In this document: piece by piece, positions 1 to 12,300 of the stretch
Numbering within the stretch: position 1 is the stretch's first letter
How the letters are laid out: every line of letters begins with the position of its first letter
NCBI RefSeq assembly: GCF_963576615.1
Contig: NC_088711.1
Span: 64,389,248-64,453,247 of the forward strand
From: Watersipora subatra
Lineage: Eukaryota > Bryozoa > Gymnolaemata > Cheilostomatida > Watersiporidae
Reading direction: 5' to 3'
Length of the DNA: 64,000 bases
Position numbers and translations under genes: made by a program
The notes under the pieces: generated by a model
The model's database searches: none
The model's input: the letters and a program-made list of their open reading frames with translations, nothing else
Told to the model about the DNA's origin: nothing

Positions 1-170
1 CATATTGCCATGCAATAATCATTAGATAAAATTGTTAGCACTGAAAACGACTTATATATAGATGGAAATAAAAGCGTAGGTCTTAAAATACCTAAATACA
101 CCACTGATACGTAGGATTAAAATTAGCAAGCAACACGATTTAAAGCCTCAACAAAGCAGAAGTTTAAAAG

Positions 171-1099
171 TTAAGTCTTAAAATTGCTTAAAAGGAATTT
201 GCCAGCATGTCTACATGTTGAAACTAGTTCGCAGCGTTTGTTTAAGGTAGCAATGTTAGGATTGTATATAATATAAAATTTCTCATACAGACATAGGTTG
301 CATCTGCCTGTGGTCTTGTTGTATGATGTAGCTCTTTTGACTATGCTCCACTTGATGTTATATTCTATGCCTTGGTCTTTTAAGGTCCATATGTGCTTAC
401 TGAGCTCGGTGCTTGATCTTTTCTCTACATTTCTAAAGGTTGTCATATGATTGTAATAGCGTTGTTTGAATGTGGTGTCAGTCAATCCTATGTAATGTTC
501 GTCCGCAGATTGATCATTGGTGGTGACTGTCGCCTTATATATAATTGACTTGCTCAGGCACTTTCCTTGTAGTGGGCAGCCATTCTTATGTCGGCAGTTG
601 CATTCTCTTGGTTCTGTAGTTATAGGGGTCTCATTGTGATGCTGCAGCAATCTGGTATTATGAGCGCTAATGATACTGCTCACATTGTTCATACAGCTGT
701 AGCTTAATTTCACAAAGTTTCTATTGAAGATCTTACTAAGAGCGTGTGATTTAGGGAACTCTGTGTCCAGGATATTAAAGAAAATCTTACCGATGTTATT
801 AGCTACATTTTTGCTGAATGGCGGGTTGTACCATAGTATCGGTCTTCGTCTGGTATTCTTGTCTCTGTTTTGCGCATTGTTTGTCGGGGCAGGCTGAAAC
901 ACAAGCTTGTGCTTGTGTCCGCTTAGATTGAGTGCCTGCTGGTATATGTCAGTTTCGGTGGTAAATGTGGAGTTGTCTGATGACAGGCTGCTCAGTCTCC
1001 TATTTATACCTAGTGGTATATTGTTAATTACTCCAAGTGGATGATTGGACTTGGCGTGTACATACTGTGGATGTGTATTTGGTAGTACATAGTATCGGT
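171..1099 (-). pseudogene. Penelope-like RT C-terminal linker plus GIY-YIG endonuclease, 5'-truncated
   Basis: This is the C-terminal third of a Penelope-like polyprotein. The frame is open from the truncation near 1099 to the TAA at 171-173. First comes the post-RT region, with a NHP...NNIPLGINRRLS segment and then LWYNPPFS...NIGKIFF. A Cys-rich linker (CNCRHKNGCPLQGKCL) follows, then the GIY-YIG-type nuclease with HYIGLT, FKQRYYNH, LSKHIW and the terminal CNLCLYEK block. Penelope-like elements use this nuclease to cut target DNA for priming. The RT catalytic domain is absent, so the copy cannot act alone. No start codon is expected. Confidence 0.85.
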
Positions 1100-1100
1100 C

Positions 1101-1781
1101 AGACGAAGACCGATACTATGGTACAACCCGCCATTCAGCAAAAATGTAGCTAATAACATCGGTAAGATTTTCTTTAATATCCTGGACACAGAGTTCCCTA
1201 AATCACACGCTCTTAGTAAGATCTTCAATAGAAACTTTGTGAAATTAAGCTACAGCTGTATGAACAATGTGAGCAGTATCATTAGCGCTCATAATACCAG
1301 ATTGCTGCAGCATCACAATGAGACCCCTATAACTACAGAACCAAGAGAATGCAACTGCCGACATAAGAATGGCTGCCCACTACAAGGAAAGTGCCTGAGC
1401 AAGTCAATTATATATAAGGCGACAGTCACCACCAATGATCAATCTGCGGACGAACATTACATAGGATTGACTGACACCACATTCAAACAACGCTATTACA
1501 ATCATATGACAACCTTTAGAAATGTAGAGAAAAGATCAAGCACCGAGCTCAGTAAGCACATATGGACCTTAAAAGACCAAGGCATAGAATATAACATCAA
1601 GTGGAGCATAGTCAAAAGAGCTACATCATACAACAAGACCACAGGCAGATGCAACCTATGTCTGTATGAGAAATTTTATATTATATACAATCCTAACATT
1701 GCTACCTTAAACAAACGCTGCGAACTAGTTTCAACATGTAGACATGCTGGCAAATTCCTTTTAAGCAATTTTAAGACTTAA
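1101..1781 (+). pseudogene. Penelope-like GIY-YIG endonuclease end, second copy
   Basis: This is the mirror-image copy of the left-arm gene, open from the junction at 1101 (starting at RRRPILWYNPPF) to the TAA at 1779-1781. It carries the same Cys-rich linker and GIY-YIG-type nuclease and differs little from its partner. It lacks the roughly 65 residues of linker that the left copy keeps. Because it starts at the inversion junction with no promoter or start codon of its own, it is a fragment and not an independent gene. Confidence 0.83.
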
Positions 1782-1926
1782 CTTTTAAACTTCTGCTTTG
1801 TTGAGGCTTTAAATCGTGTTGCTTGCTAATTTTAATCCTACGTATCAGTGGTGTATTTAGGTATTTTAAGACCTACGCTTTTATTTCCATCTATATATAA
1901 GTCGTTTTCAGTGCTAACAATTTTAT

Positions 1927-1971
1927 CTGATGATTATTGCATGGCAATATGAAACTATTAGTAATAAAGTT
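1927..1971 (+). ncRNA. Hammerhead-ribozyme-like core at a Penelope 3' end
   Basis: CTGATGA at 1927-1933 is followed by a six-base perfect stem (TATTGC, loop ATG, GCAATA at 1935-1949) and then GAAAC at 1951-1955. This is the order of a hammerhead core. A short stem III (ACT at 1954-1956 with AGT at 1968-1970) followed by a U can be drawn. Stem I pairing is weak and position 10.1/11.1 is a U-U mismatch, so self-cleavage is not assured. Hammerhead motifs are known in Penelope-like elements. The left-arm copy has CTAATGA in place of CTGATGA, a core mutation. Confidence 0.45.
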
Positions 1972-2072
1972 GTTTTAAACTTAACTTTAACTTTCATTTT
2001 TACCCAATTTTACATCGCTCTATTTTAATATTGAGCACTTTCATGCAAGAGACTGTTCATACTGCATCTACT

Positions 2073-2161
2073 GTATATATATATATATATTTTATATATA
2101 TATATATATTTATATATAAATATATATATATTATATATATATATATATTTATATATATATA
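2073..2161. repeat. (TA)n microsatellite
   Basis: About 90 bases of TA dinucleotides with short T-rich interruptions. Confidence 0.9.
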
Positions 2162-2509
2162 ACCGATTCAGATTTCATAATTACACAAGTAGAATAGCAG
2201 CGCTCACTCTGATGGTGGTGAAAGTCCATTTAATAGTTTTGTAACGTTTTGTAATAGAAATGTTGTAGAGGATAGTTTGAGCTTTGGAGTGATCGTAGTT
2301 TCACATTGCTTTATCAACACACTAAGTACATGTATAGGTACATTGAATTTATTGCATGACAGTGTTTTTTAACATATTGAAGTTATAAAATATGTAACAA
2401 AACTGTTTTAGATAGAGTTTGAAATTAAAAGAATATTGATTACATATCATGAAGCAATATCAGCATTTTTTGGTAAAAGTGCTGGCCGCAGGCTGGTAGC
2501 TAAATTTGT

Positions 2510-2725
2510 ACATGAATGTTATGCAAGAATTTTTATTAATTCAACATATTCAGGAATTTTATTTTGTTTTCCCAGTTTGTAATAATTGTATCATTACTGA
2601 GTCATCCTTTATTGTAATCGTAGTAAAACCAATTTAATTTAGCTATTACTTGCTAATTATTTCCCATTTATATTTAAACTCTTTTATAGTTGTTTTATTT
2701 TTTTTAATTTATTTGACCTGCACAA
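2510..2725 (+). repeat. Dispersed repeat, copy 1 (partner near 12905-13110)
   Basis: Shares an ordered series of blocks with 12905-13110 in the same orientation, including attcaacat, the TTGTATCATTAC block, GCTATTACTTGCTAATTATT against GCCATTACTTGCTAATTATT, and a closing GTTGTTTTATTTTTT. The family is not recognised and there is no coding potential. Confidence 0.6.
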
Positions 2726-2781
2726 GACCTTTTCCTCATGATATAAAGTTTGAAAGTTAGAATGGCACATGTTGTTATAGG

Positions 2782-3315
2782 TTAAATACAAATCAATTTT
2801 CTGGCCAAAGACTTTTTTATTACTCGGGCAACGCCGGGTAGCACAGCTAGTTTATATATATTTCTCAAGGTTTGTGTGTGTGTTTGTTCAGATATAGCTA
2901 TTAAAATCTTGGAATAAAGAATGCATAAAGCAGAAGATTTGATCTCAATTAAGTCACACAAACTTGATGAATTCATTAGGCAATATACATGTATGTCGTT
3001 ATATGAGTGTAAATACCTATCGCTCACCGTTAGGACGCGATAGGATGGCGCAACGCCATTGAACACGGTAGCATAAATTTATGCATGCTCAATCGTGAGA
3101 GCAAGTAGTTAGCTCTTATTAGTAACCTTACTCAAATTATCCATTGACAATGTGCCAGGATAATAACAACTGTCAGGCGGCTACATTACCTCTCATTGTT
3201 TATAAGCTGATTTCAATACCTGGGCAACGTCGGGCATTTCACTAGTGTTAAATACAAATAAATTTGTTGTCCAAAAACGTTTTTATGACTCGAGAAACGC
3301 CGGGCATTCATCTAG
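2782..3315. repeat. Cluster of three SINE/LINE-tail-like repeats
   Basis: A motif of the form (A/C)(C/T)(T/C)(C/G)GG(C/G)AACG(C/T)CGGG followed by CTAGT occurs near 2822, 3220 and 3290. Copies 1 and 3 are preceded by a related TTAAATACAAAT...AATTT stretch. The intervening sequence differs, so these look like the 3' tails of separate short retroelement insertions. The minus-strand open frame across 2782-3066 runs through this repeat and is not a gene. Confidence 0.5.
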
Positions 3316-3319
3316 AACT

Positions 3320-4290
3320 AGTATGTTTTCTGGTACCCTGAACTGCAAGAGATTGTCATGAATAATCATTAACGGTGTAAGTGCAACGGCAAACGAGTAT
3401 AATTTTTAAATATCACACCCTGGGTTCAACTCCCATTCTGTGCAATCTTTTTTTAACACTTTTAGCATTGCTTACGAAAGATGGATGAACACTATTATTA
3501 TCATACTAAAGGCTGAGCACCTCTAAATTCATATGCTTGATTTCTTTCTCTAATACCATGGCATCATTCTAGTAATAAATATGATCACTCGCTTATCTCT
3601 ATAGAAAGAGTCAAACAATAATTGATTCGGCTGTAAAATTCTTACATTCTATTGAAAACCAACAAGATCTGGTAACAGTAACTAAGCTATTTAGAGTGAA
3701 TAAACCCGTGATGTCTAAAGAAAGGGCAAAGGAGAGTTAACAATATTTAATATCTCCAAACCATGACAACTGGGATTGGAATTATTAGGAGTTAAAACCA
3801 TCGAAAAGACTATATATCAGAGAGAGTGAAAGCAAAGGTAAATAGAAAGGGGTGGACAACAGAGTGATGAAACAAGACTAGATACAGAAGTAATGATAAA
3901 AGAGTGAGCAGTGAAGTGTAGAGACAAGGGTGGAAAGAGTAGGAGGTAGACAGGAATAGCCAAAAGCGTCCGAGTCAGTATGGACAGAGAAGTTAAGTAA
4001 ACAGATCATTTATTAAAAATTAAGATAAAGTAATCAATGATATGTGTAGCCTGACCAGCTTATCCATACTTATCCTAATATATTGATTTCCCTTTTAATT
4101 CAATTTTGGATCAAAAACTAATTCTATAAATAATGATTGTGAGTGATAATAGTCTTTAATTGATCTGCGTACATCTGTAGATATCATCACTTACATTACT
4201 CTCTGTGTATGAGAGTAATACATCCAGTTGATTCTACTCGTCAGTTTAAGGGCAGCAGACCTTCCATAACTCTTATATAATCTTTCTCAC
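3320..4290. other. Non-coding stretch, nothing recognised
   Basis: AT-rich sequence without open frames of note or clear repeats. A B-box-like GGGTTCAACTCC near 3422 is isolated and does not build a tRNA. Confidence 0.5.
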
Positions 4291-4300
4291 AGATTTATAC

Positions 4301-5533
4301 TGTATGTATATGAAACATGTATATGATATAAGTATATGATATATGTATATGATATATGTATATGAAATATGTATAGAATATATGTACATGTTATATGTAC
4401 ATGATATATGTACAAGATATATGTATAGAATAGATGTATATGATATATGTATAGAATAGATGTATATGAAATATGTACATGATATATGTATAGAATATGT
4501 GTACATGATATATGTACATGATATATGTACAAGATATATGTATATGATATATGTATATGAAATATGTATAGAATATATGTACATGTTATATGTACATGAT
4601 ATATGTACAAGATATATGTATAGAATAGATGTATATGATATATGTATAGAATAGATGTATATGAAATATGTACATGATATATGTATAGAATATATGTACA
4701 TGATATATGTACATGATATATGTACAAGATATATGTATATGATATATGTATATGAAATATGTATAGAATATATGTACATGTTATATGTACATGATATATG
4801 TACAAGATATATGTATGTGATATATGTATAGAATAGATGTATATGATATGTGTATAGAATAGATGTATATGAAATATGTACATGATATATGTATATGATA
4901 TATGTATATGAAATATGTATAGAATATATGTGCATGATATATGTACATGATATATGTACAAGATATATGTATATGATATATGTATAGAATAGATGTATAT
5001 GATATATGTATAGAATAGATGTATATGATATATGTATATGATATATGTATAGAATAGATGTATATGATATATGTATATGATATATGTATATGATATATGT
5101 ATATGATATATGTATAGAATAGATGTATATGATATATGTATATGATATATGTATATGATATATGTATATGATATATGTATAGAATAGATGTATATGATAT
5201 ATGTATATGATAGATGTATATGATATATGTATAGAATAGATGTATATGATATATGTATATGATATATGTATATGATAGATATATATGATATATGTATAGA
5301 ATAGATGTATATGACATATGTATATGATATATGTATATTATATATGTATATGATATATGTATATGATATATGTATATGATAGATGTATATGATATATTTA
5401 TAGAATAGATGTATATGATAGATGTATATGATATATGTATATGATATATGTATAGAATAGATGTATATGATAGATGTATATGATAAATGTATACGATATA
5501 TGTGTGGAATAGATGTATATGATATATGTATGT
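4301..5533. repeat. 13-bp AT-rich minisatellite with higher-order structure
   Basis: About 95 tandem units of 13 bp, typified by GATATATGTATAT. Variants include GATATATGTATAG, AATAGATGTATAT, ATGTACATGATAT and GAAATATGTATAG. Between about 4460 and 4870 the variants recur in the same order with spacings of 195 and 208 bp (15 and 16 units). From about 4960 the array becomes simpler. Because 13 is not a multiple of three, the unit reads as a repeating 13-residue pattern in several frames. The long open frames here are products of the repeat. Confidence 0.92.
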
Positions 5534-5724
5534 GTTTACTCCTGAGTGGTTTTTAAGGAGCTAGTAGTTAGCAAAGACTAGCAAATACCAGAAGAATCTA
5601 TTAATTTGCACACTTTCCACTTACTAACATTGACTAGTACACTTTCGTGATGTCGAGGTAAAAGCTGTACATGATATGAAAAATAACTGCTAAGCTACAA
5701 ACTACTGTTTGTAGCTCCCTGCAA

Positions 5725-6500
5725 TGACTCCCTTCATTGTGAAGATTATTAATATAGACTGCTAGACTGCTTTCATTGTGTAGATTATTAATATAGACTG
5801 TTAGACTGCCTTCATTGTGTAGATTATTAATACAGACTGTTAGACTCCCTTCATTGTGTAGATTATTAATATAGACTGCTAGACTCCCTTCATTATGTAG
5901 ATTATTTATACAGACTGCTAGACTCCCTTCATTGTGTAGATTATTAATATAGGCTGTTAGACTCCCTTCATTGCGTAGATTATTAATATAGACTGTTAGA
6001 CTCCCTTCATTGTGTAGACTATTAATATAGACTGCTAGTCTGTTTTCATTGTGTAGATTATTAATATAGACTGCTAGACTCCCTTTGTTGTGTAGATTAT
6101 TAATATAGACTGTTAGACTGCCTTCATTGTGTAGATTATTAGTATAGACTGCTAGACTCCCTTCATTGTGTAGATTATTAATATAGACTGCTAGACTCCC
6201 TTCATTATGTAGATTATTAATACAGACTGCTAGACTCCCTTCATTGTGTTGATTATTAATATAGACTGTTAGACTCCCTTCATTGTGTAGATTATTAATA
6301 TAGACTGTTAGACTGTCTTCATTGTGTAGATTATTAATACAGACTGCTAGACTGTCTCCATGACAACAATTCATGAACACATTCAATCAGAGAGTCTGCA
6401 GCATGTGGGTAGATTATTAATATAAACTGCTAGACTGTCTCCATGACAACAATCCATGAACACATTCAATCAGAGAGCCTGTAGCATGTGTGTAGATTAT
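5725..6500. repeat. 39-bp minisatellite, about 17 units, with longer end units
   Basis: The unit is near AGACTCCCTTCATTGTGTAG plus ATTATTAATATAGACTGTT, 39 bp. It repeats from about 5725 to 6360 with single-base variants. At the right end a longer unit carrying a TGACAACAATNCATGAACAC segment appears twice (about 6357 and 6440). On the minus strand the array and flanks (5634-6386) form one 250-codon frame with a 13-residue repeat of the type INNLHNEGSLTVY. No homologue is recognised; an accidental frame in a 3n-length repeat is the simpler reading. Confidence 0.88.
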
Positions 6501-7100
6501 TGTTAATATTATAGAGCAATTGTTCGTAATGCCTTTGATGGAGAATTCTTGAGTTTCAATTCAAATAAATCCTGCAGCATTTACATGGAAAACATAGGTT
6601 GTAAGATTAAGCCCAGTGTTGCCTGTTTTGTCTCATTAAATAAGTTGTAATGCTCTGACATCATGATTGGTTAGCTTTTCTATCATTTATCCCAAAAGCA
6701 CACCACCGATCAAAAGTTGTGAAAAGGTGTATTAATTTTTATCAGTAAGGCCATTATTTACTCCCAAACCAGTTCAGTTGGATCACACCTCATGATGAAG
6801 CGGGTGCAGCAGGTGGCTGTTTAACAAGATGGTTCTTATGAGTCAGACGGAGTTTCGAAATAAACAAAATGGAGATGTCTAATTTTGGTAAAACTTCTGC
6901 AGTTTTTTATCCATTGTAATTTAAATATTGTAGCATCTGAACGCAACATAATGGACTAAACAAGGATGTAGGTTGATTATAGGCAAATATTATAAAGTTA
7001 AATTTATTACAAATAAATTGGCCAATTTGAGAACTCTAAACCAGCGGAGCCCCACATGTAACATGCTCAACTCCATAATGCTGTCAACACCAGTAGAAGT
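6500..7100. other. Non-coding stretch, nothing recognised
   Basis: No gene or clear repeat was seen before the inverted-repeat element that follows. Confidence 0.5.
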
Positions 7101-7102
7101 AT

Positions 7103-8001
7103 TTGCAACAAAATTCACATTACAGTTGTTTGGTATCAAAATATTCACCATGTCTTACTCTGTTGTGTTGTAGGTACAAAATATGTGAAAATGTATTTAC
7201 AAGCTCTTAAAAGCTCAAAAACAAACAGTTAATCGCAGCCATCACGAAAACGTCGTAGATTAGAATCTCTTTCCAAAATGGCTCAAATGGGTCGTAGTTG
7301 TACAAAATGGCTTCTGTTTACACTTCTATGCAGCCTCAATCATCGAAATATTTTCACAAATATACGTACTTCACATATTCAATAAAACCATGTATATTGT
7401 CCTTACGAATCTATTTCATCATCATTGTAATGCGGTCACTTTGAGCACTGATATCTCAAAATATATTGTTAAAAATTTTGTAATTTTTTTAATTTTAGCT
7501 TGAAGGAGTGCATGTCATCCTTTGATAAACATGACGAGCCTGTTGGTCACCTGTGATAGTCGAAAAATGCTGTAGAAATTGTTCGCGCCGTTTGGCAAGA
7601 AATATGGGTCACATGATCAGATTATGACTAGATGAATAGACCAAGCTGAAACGAAACTGTAAAGTCGTGAGTATCTACATTTGATAAAGGCTTTTCGGTG
7701 AAACTCGAAGTGTTTGTTATAAACTAGTGCTACGAGATGTTTTATATCGAGCCTTTTATTGGCCTTTCAATTCACGCGATAACATCACGTGCCAAAACAA
7801 TAACCACAATGGTTGAGTAAGTCATCGAAATAAAGGGTTCCAAACTTACGACGTTTTTGTGATGGTTGCGATTAACTGTTTGTTTTTGAGCTTTTAAGAG
7901 CTTGTAATCACATTTCCACATATTTTACACCTACAACACAGCATAGTAAGACATGGTGAATATTTTGACACCAAATAATTGTAATGTGAATTTTGATGCA
8001 A
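7103..8001. mobile_element. Non-autonomous DNA element with 150-bp terminal inverted repeats
   Basis: Bases 7103-7256 pair with 7848-8001 as inverted repeats of roughly 90 percent identity. The ends read TTGCAACAAAATTCACATTA on the left and TTGCATCAAAATTCACATTA when the right end is reversed. The 590-bp interior has no usable open frame. No target-site duplication was found, so the superfamily is unknown. Confidence 0.75.
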
Positions 8002-9235
8002 GTTAACCTTTAAAGAACTTGTGTTCGGCACCCTTCAGGCTGTGAGGAGCTATACAACAGCCAAAGTTCAATAGATATTGATTGGCTATTTCTGTTGAGC
8101 TTGTTGTGCTCACATTCATCTAATCACGGAGCAGGAATAAAATGTTGAGGCTAGAGATAAAAGGTTGAGTTCATGATGTTTAAAGACACTGAATTAAGCT
8201 AATCTGGTGTTGCAGGTTAGTGTCTAGTGACATCTGTATAATAATAACCTGTGACAGGCTGTCAACTGCAACAACAACAAGGTACTGTAAGTACATATAG
8301 TCTGTTAATTTGGAGTACATTACGGTATTGTTAAACCAAATAGAGGAAAAAGTTTAGTTTTGTGGTAACAACAGCCCAAAACAACAATTAAGTGTTTAAA
8401 ATCATATTCAAAAGAAACTAAAGTGATTCATGAAGAGAAGACTTTACTGAGAATGTCAAATTGTTATATAATCTTCATATATTGTGTTTGCTAAAATGTA
8501 CATAAGAATCTATAATCCATGATCTCTAGAACATATTGTACATAATGTAACATAGTCGAAGGTGCACTAGATGTTACTAAATAGACTGAAGGAAATCCCT
8601 TAATATCACTACACTCTGCAACATTCAATTAATTCCTACTTCTATAGTACTTTAAGTTTAATACTTTTTCAAAGACTGGAAACAGTTCACTTTCCAATAT
8701 AAACTTCACACTAATTCAACTTAGTATTTTGCTAACATAAAAAGAATATCAGTTTTTAGAATTAGTGGTCAGCATACGTCATGAAATTAACATGAGTTAT
8801 TCACATGCTTTTATCAACTGTATTATGTTGGAATGATGCCAAAACTGTCTAAAGTTGTCATATTATAGACTTGTTTACTCTTTCTGGCTGGTATAACAGT
8901 TTTTAGTTAAATTACTAGTGTCTAGCTACTGTGGAGTGGTGACATGCTTTACCAAACCTACTGTGTATAGTAGCTGTGCTTTATTCAAATGTATAAATTT
9001 TATAATGACAAACAGAGTATAAAGTTGTGTAGTATCAAATCACGACATGTATGCGACAACTATTTGACTACACAAGTGGAGACAACTCTTTTTAATATGT
9101 TGAAGAATGTTGAATGGTGTTTTAAAGCCGTGGGGAGTTTTCTGTACACCCTTAATCTGTACTGTATACTTTTAGGTTTTGAACTATCAAAACCTCGGTC
9201 TGTAGATTCTTCATAACCTACGTTTGTCTTTACAG
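8002..9235. other. Non-coding region upstream of the NTase-TPR gene
   Basis: No gene recognised. It should hold the promoter and any 5' non-coding exon of the gene whose first coding exon starts at 9236, because a splice acceptor precedes that exon. No TATA or CpG-type signal stood out. Confidence 0.4.
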
Positions 9236-9367
9236 AAAAGGGAGTAACTAAAAGTCCATCTTAACTAGACAAATACCAGCATGGCTGATCTAAAGTATGT
9301 TGATAAGTTGGCAAGGTCCTACAAGGAGAAAGCTAAAGTCTCTGGTAAATGGAGAGATTACCTACAG
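9236..9367 (+). CDS. First coding exon of the NTase-TPR gene (5' UTR 9236-9280)
   Basis: A pyrimidine-rich acceptor (GTTTGTCTTTACAG) ends at 9235. 45 untranslated bases follow, then ATG at 9281 and 29 codons up to the donor CAG|GTAAAAATG at 9367/9368. The exon ends in phase 0, matching exon 2. The encoded segment is short, basic and probably helical. No other ATG upstream stays in frame within the exon. Confidence 0.75.
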
Positions 9368-12300
9368 GTAAAAATGTAAAGAAATTGATTTTGTTATTAG
9401 CCTAGAGGTGGCGAAATTGAAAATTATGTTGCCTTTCAGTTCCGGGTGAATACACAAACATGCAGCTTCAAATGTGAAGTTCTCTTTATACCCTCAACAA
9501 TATGTCAATGTCTATGTCAGCCTGGAAGAACAAAAGCATAGATATCAATGATACATCAGATAATTATCATTAATACCAGCTTGGTCTGTTGTATGAACAT
9601 AACCTAAGAGCAAGTTCGACTAAATGGGTACACTTATAACCTAGGTGAAGATTTGTAGGATATCTTTTAGGTAACCAGCTTGTCTCTGGATTCAGAGTTC
9701 CCTATTCACCTCCTTAACCAGAGCACCTGTTATCCCCTCCAGTTATAGTTAGGTTATAAATAATTAGCTTAGGCTATCAATACTCGGTATAAAATGTCTA
9801 ATTGTTTGGGCATAGAATATACTCTGCACATGTCATACAGCGCCAACAGATCAATATGTCTATTTATTCTACTGTTATCCTAATATAATAAGTAGGCTGC
9901 AGTCATGCTAGCAGCTTACAGTTGAGTTGGGAACAATGATCAGGTTTGTTAGGAAGTATTGAACAAACAGACCTGATGTTTACCAGCAGCTCTCCATATG
10001 AAGAGGGTCAATCAAAAGAGCTGTTTACTTGTTACATATAGAGTTTAACATCCCTAAGTATAAATCACTTTTGTTCAATTTTAATATTGGAAAGTCGTTC
10101 ATTTGTATGTCAACAAAGGATTTTGTAGTATTGCTGTTTCCAGACAATTTATCCCAATAATAACATAAAGGGAGAAATTCTTTCTTCAGTTTAATTACCG
10201 CCATTTCAGTTTCATTATATTATGATATCGCTGCCTATATTTAATTGGTCGATTATATGTACTAAACACTAATGTACTATAGTGCTTGTCACAACAAATT
10301 TAGAATAGTTTATCATTTTGCCAAAAACTAGACACTTAGCTCTATTTTTTCTCAGAGATTACAGCACAAAATCACTGTTTCCATTTTTTTAATTTTCAGT
10401 TTAGGACGAATAAAAAGAAAAATTGCAAACAGCGACATCAACATATTTCTACTAGTGAAATTCTTCAACAATGAACTTAAGATAATATTGATGACTACCG
10501 TTGTATATTATAAAATGTGCATTTGGGTTCTGGTCAAACTGCAAGAGTGACAGCATTAGCATAGCACAATAGCATAGCAAACGATAGCAAACTGCAAAAC
10601 GTAGCAATGATATTTTTCAGTCAGTCTCATTAAACTACAAAAAATATCAAACATCTCTATTGTTTGTCAAATGCTTTGATTTTTGTGCAGACTTTTTTGT
10701 ATAATCTAAAAAACCTTAAATTAAAGACAGAAACTCTGGTTTTTACGACAAAATACCGAGTACATGCCAGCAAAACCCTTTTTGCATGAGTTAATTCCAT
10801 TTAAATAACTCATAAAATCAGAAGTGTGTTAGTTGGTATTTTCAATAAAAACTGTGAAAGGGCTGACCTAAACTTTGTAGCTAAGTTAGTAATTGTCGTT
10901 TATTATTATTTTAATATATAAAGATAAAAAGATTTGATTTTGTTTATTTGAGAGAATTGAATTGAGTCAAGTCTTTAAAGTTAGGATAGCTGAAGAATTG
11001 AAAATGGAATTGCACTGTTTTTCAATTCAACTGACTCTTACACAACTCATGATGCAAAAGAATATGGAATTGAATTGTTAATTTTGTGATGAGAATTGCA
11101 TTGAATCAAGTCATTTTTTCAAACCTCGAAACATGTCTATCATTGTTCACCTCATTTCATTAATGTTGTAGAAAATTTATTTAAAACTTTGCTAATAATA
11201 ACTGATTACTTATTATTACTTTTCTTTTGTGATTCTTACTTTGTCGGCAATTTCACACACAAGATTATTAGATCCATTCTAATATCATCCTGTAGATTTT
11301 TATTTGCATTAATAAAAATCTATAGTTTAATTGTTCATCTGTGGGCATTTGAATTAAAACACAATATGAGTTATTTTAGGTTTCTACAAATTATAAGGTT
11401 TAAGCTGGCATTTATTTTATGATTTAAAGTGTTGTCGACCTAAAAAGAACTTCAAATGTAGTAGTTTGAGTAGTACATGACACAGGATCACAGGACCCTT
11501 TGAGTAGTTTTGTGTGTTAAAGGTTCTGCCAGTACTTACTAAATATGTGGAGTTATGAAAGTTGAGGTAAATGTGCAAGTTAAAACATTTTAATATGTTT
11601 TATTAAAAGAAAAGCCGGTAAGGTTGACAGAGCTGCAAAACAGCTCCTCGGCGATGTCAGTCCCATAGAGGCCCAGCAGGTCCCCGTATGCCACTCCAAC
11701 TAGCCTTTCGGCTGGTCGGAGTGGAATATGGCGTACCATCAGTGGACTAGCCTTTCGACTAGCCTTACTGGCAGGCATGCTCTTGAAGAAAGGTTGCTGT
11801 GGTCTGCCTCAGGGTGCTCAGCTTATTGCAAGCCTGCCTGGGCAATAGGCCAAACCGGGTGTGATGTGCGTCAAAGATAGTTTCCACCCGGTCGGCTTGT
11901 TCACAGTCTTTGGCCTCCTCCGTCATGGCCTCTAAGAGGTGCGGTAGATCAGCGTCCTCAGTCGGCACGTTAGCTCTGGCAACCTTCTGGAACTGGCTGA
12001 TAAAATACTCGAAGTCTCCAGCTCTAGAGTATTGAGGCGCCTTGAACTGATGAACTAGGGCCTGAGCCCGCAGTGCCATTGCTAGTGGTTCAAAGACCTT
12101 CGCCAGCTAGTCCATCCCACAGTCTGTACTCTTTGAGCATCAGCAGTTCATATTTTATTTAGAAAAACCTGCCGAGCTCCGGGCGGTGTTGCTCATGCAA
12201 CGCAGTGTACCGCGTTCAGGGAAATCTTTTTACATCGTCAGAAAAAACTCATCAAACTCCGGGGCAGCGTTGCTCATGGAACACTTCCTATCGAGTTCAG

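Larger units (their letters stand above)
1..1975. mobile_element. Head-to-head pair of Penelope-like element copies
   Basis: Bases 1-852 are the reverse complement of 1100-1951, with only scattered mismatches such as the one opposite base 1929. The minus-strand copy (left) and plus-strand copy (right) are both cut at their 5' ends and meet near 1100; 853-1099 is unique sequence belonging to the longer left copy. Each arm carries the end of the reverse-transcriptase linker, a GIY-YIG endonuclease and a 3' UTR. Inverted, 5'-truncated partner copies are a known outcome of Penelope-like element insertion. The left arm may continue beyond the window start. Confidence 0.85.

Noticed and set aside
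4273-5317. Several open frames of 60-224 codons in the 13-bp array
   Set aside because: They are direct translations of a stop-poor AT satellite, present in several frames at once and with no non-repeat sequence.
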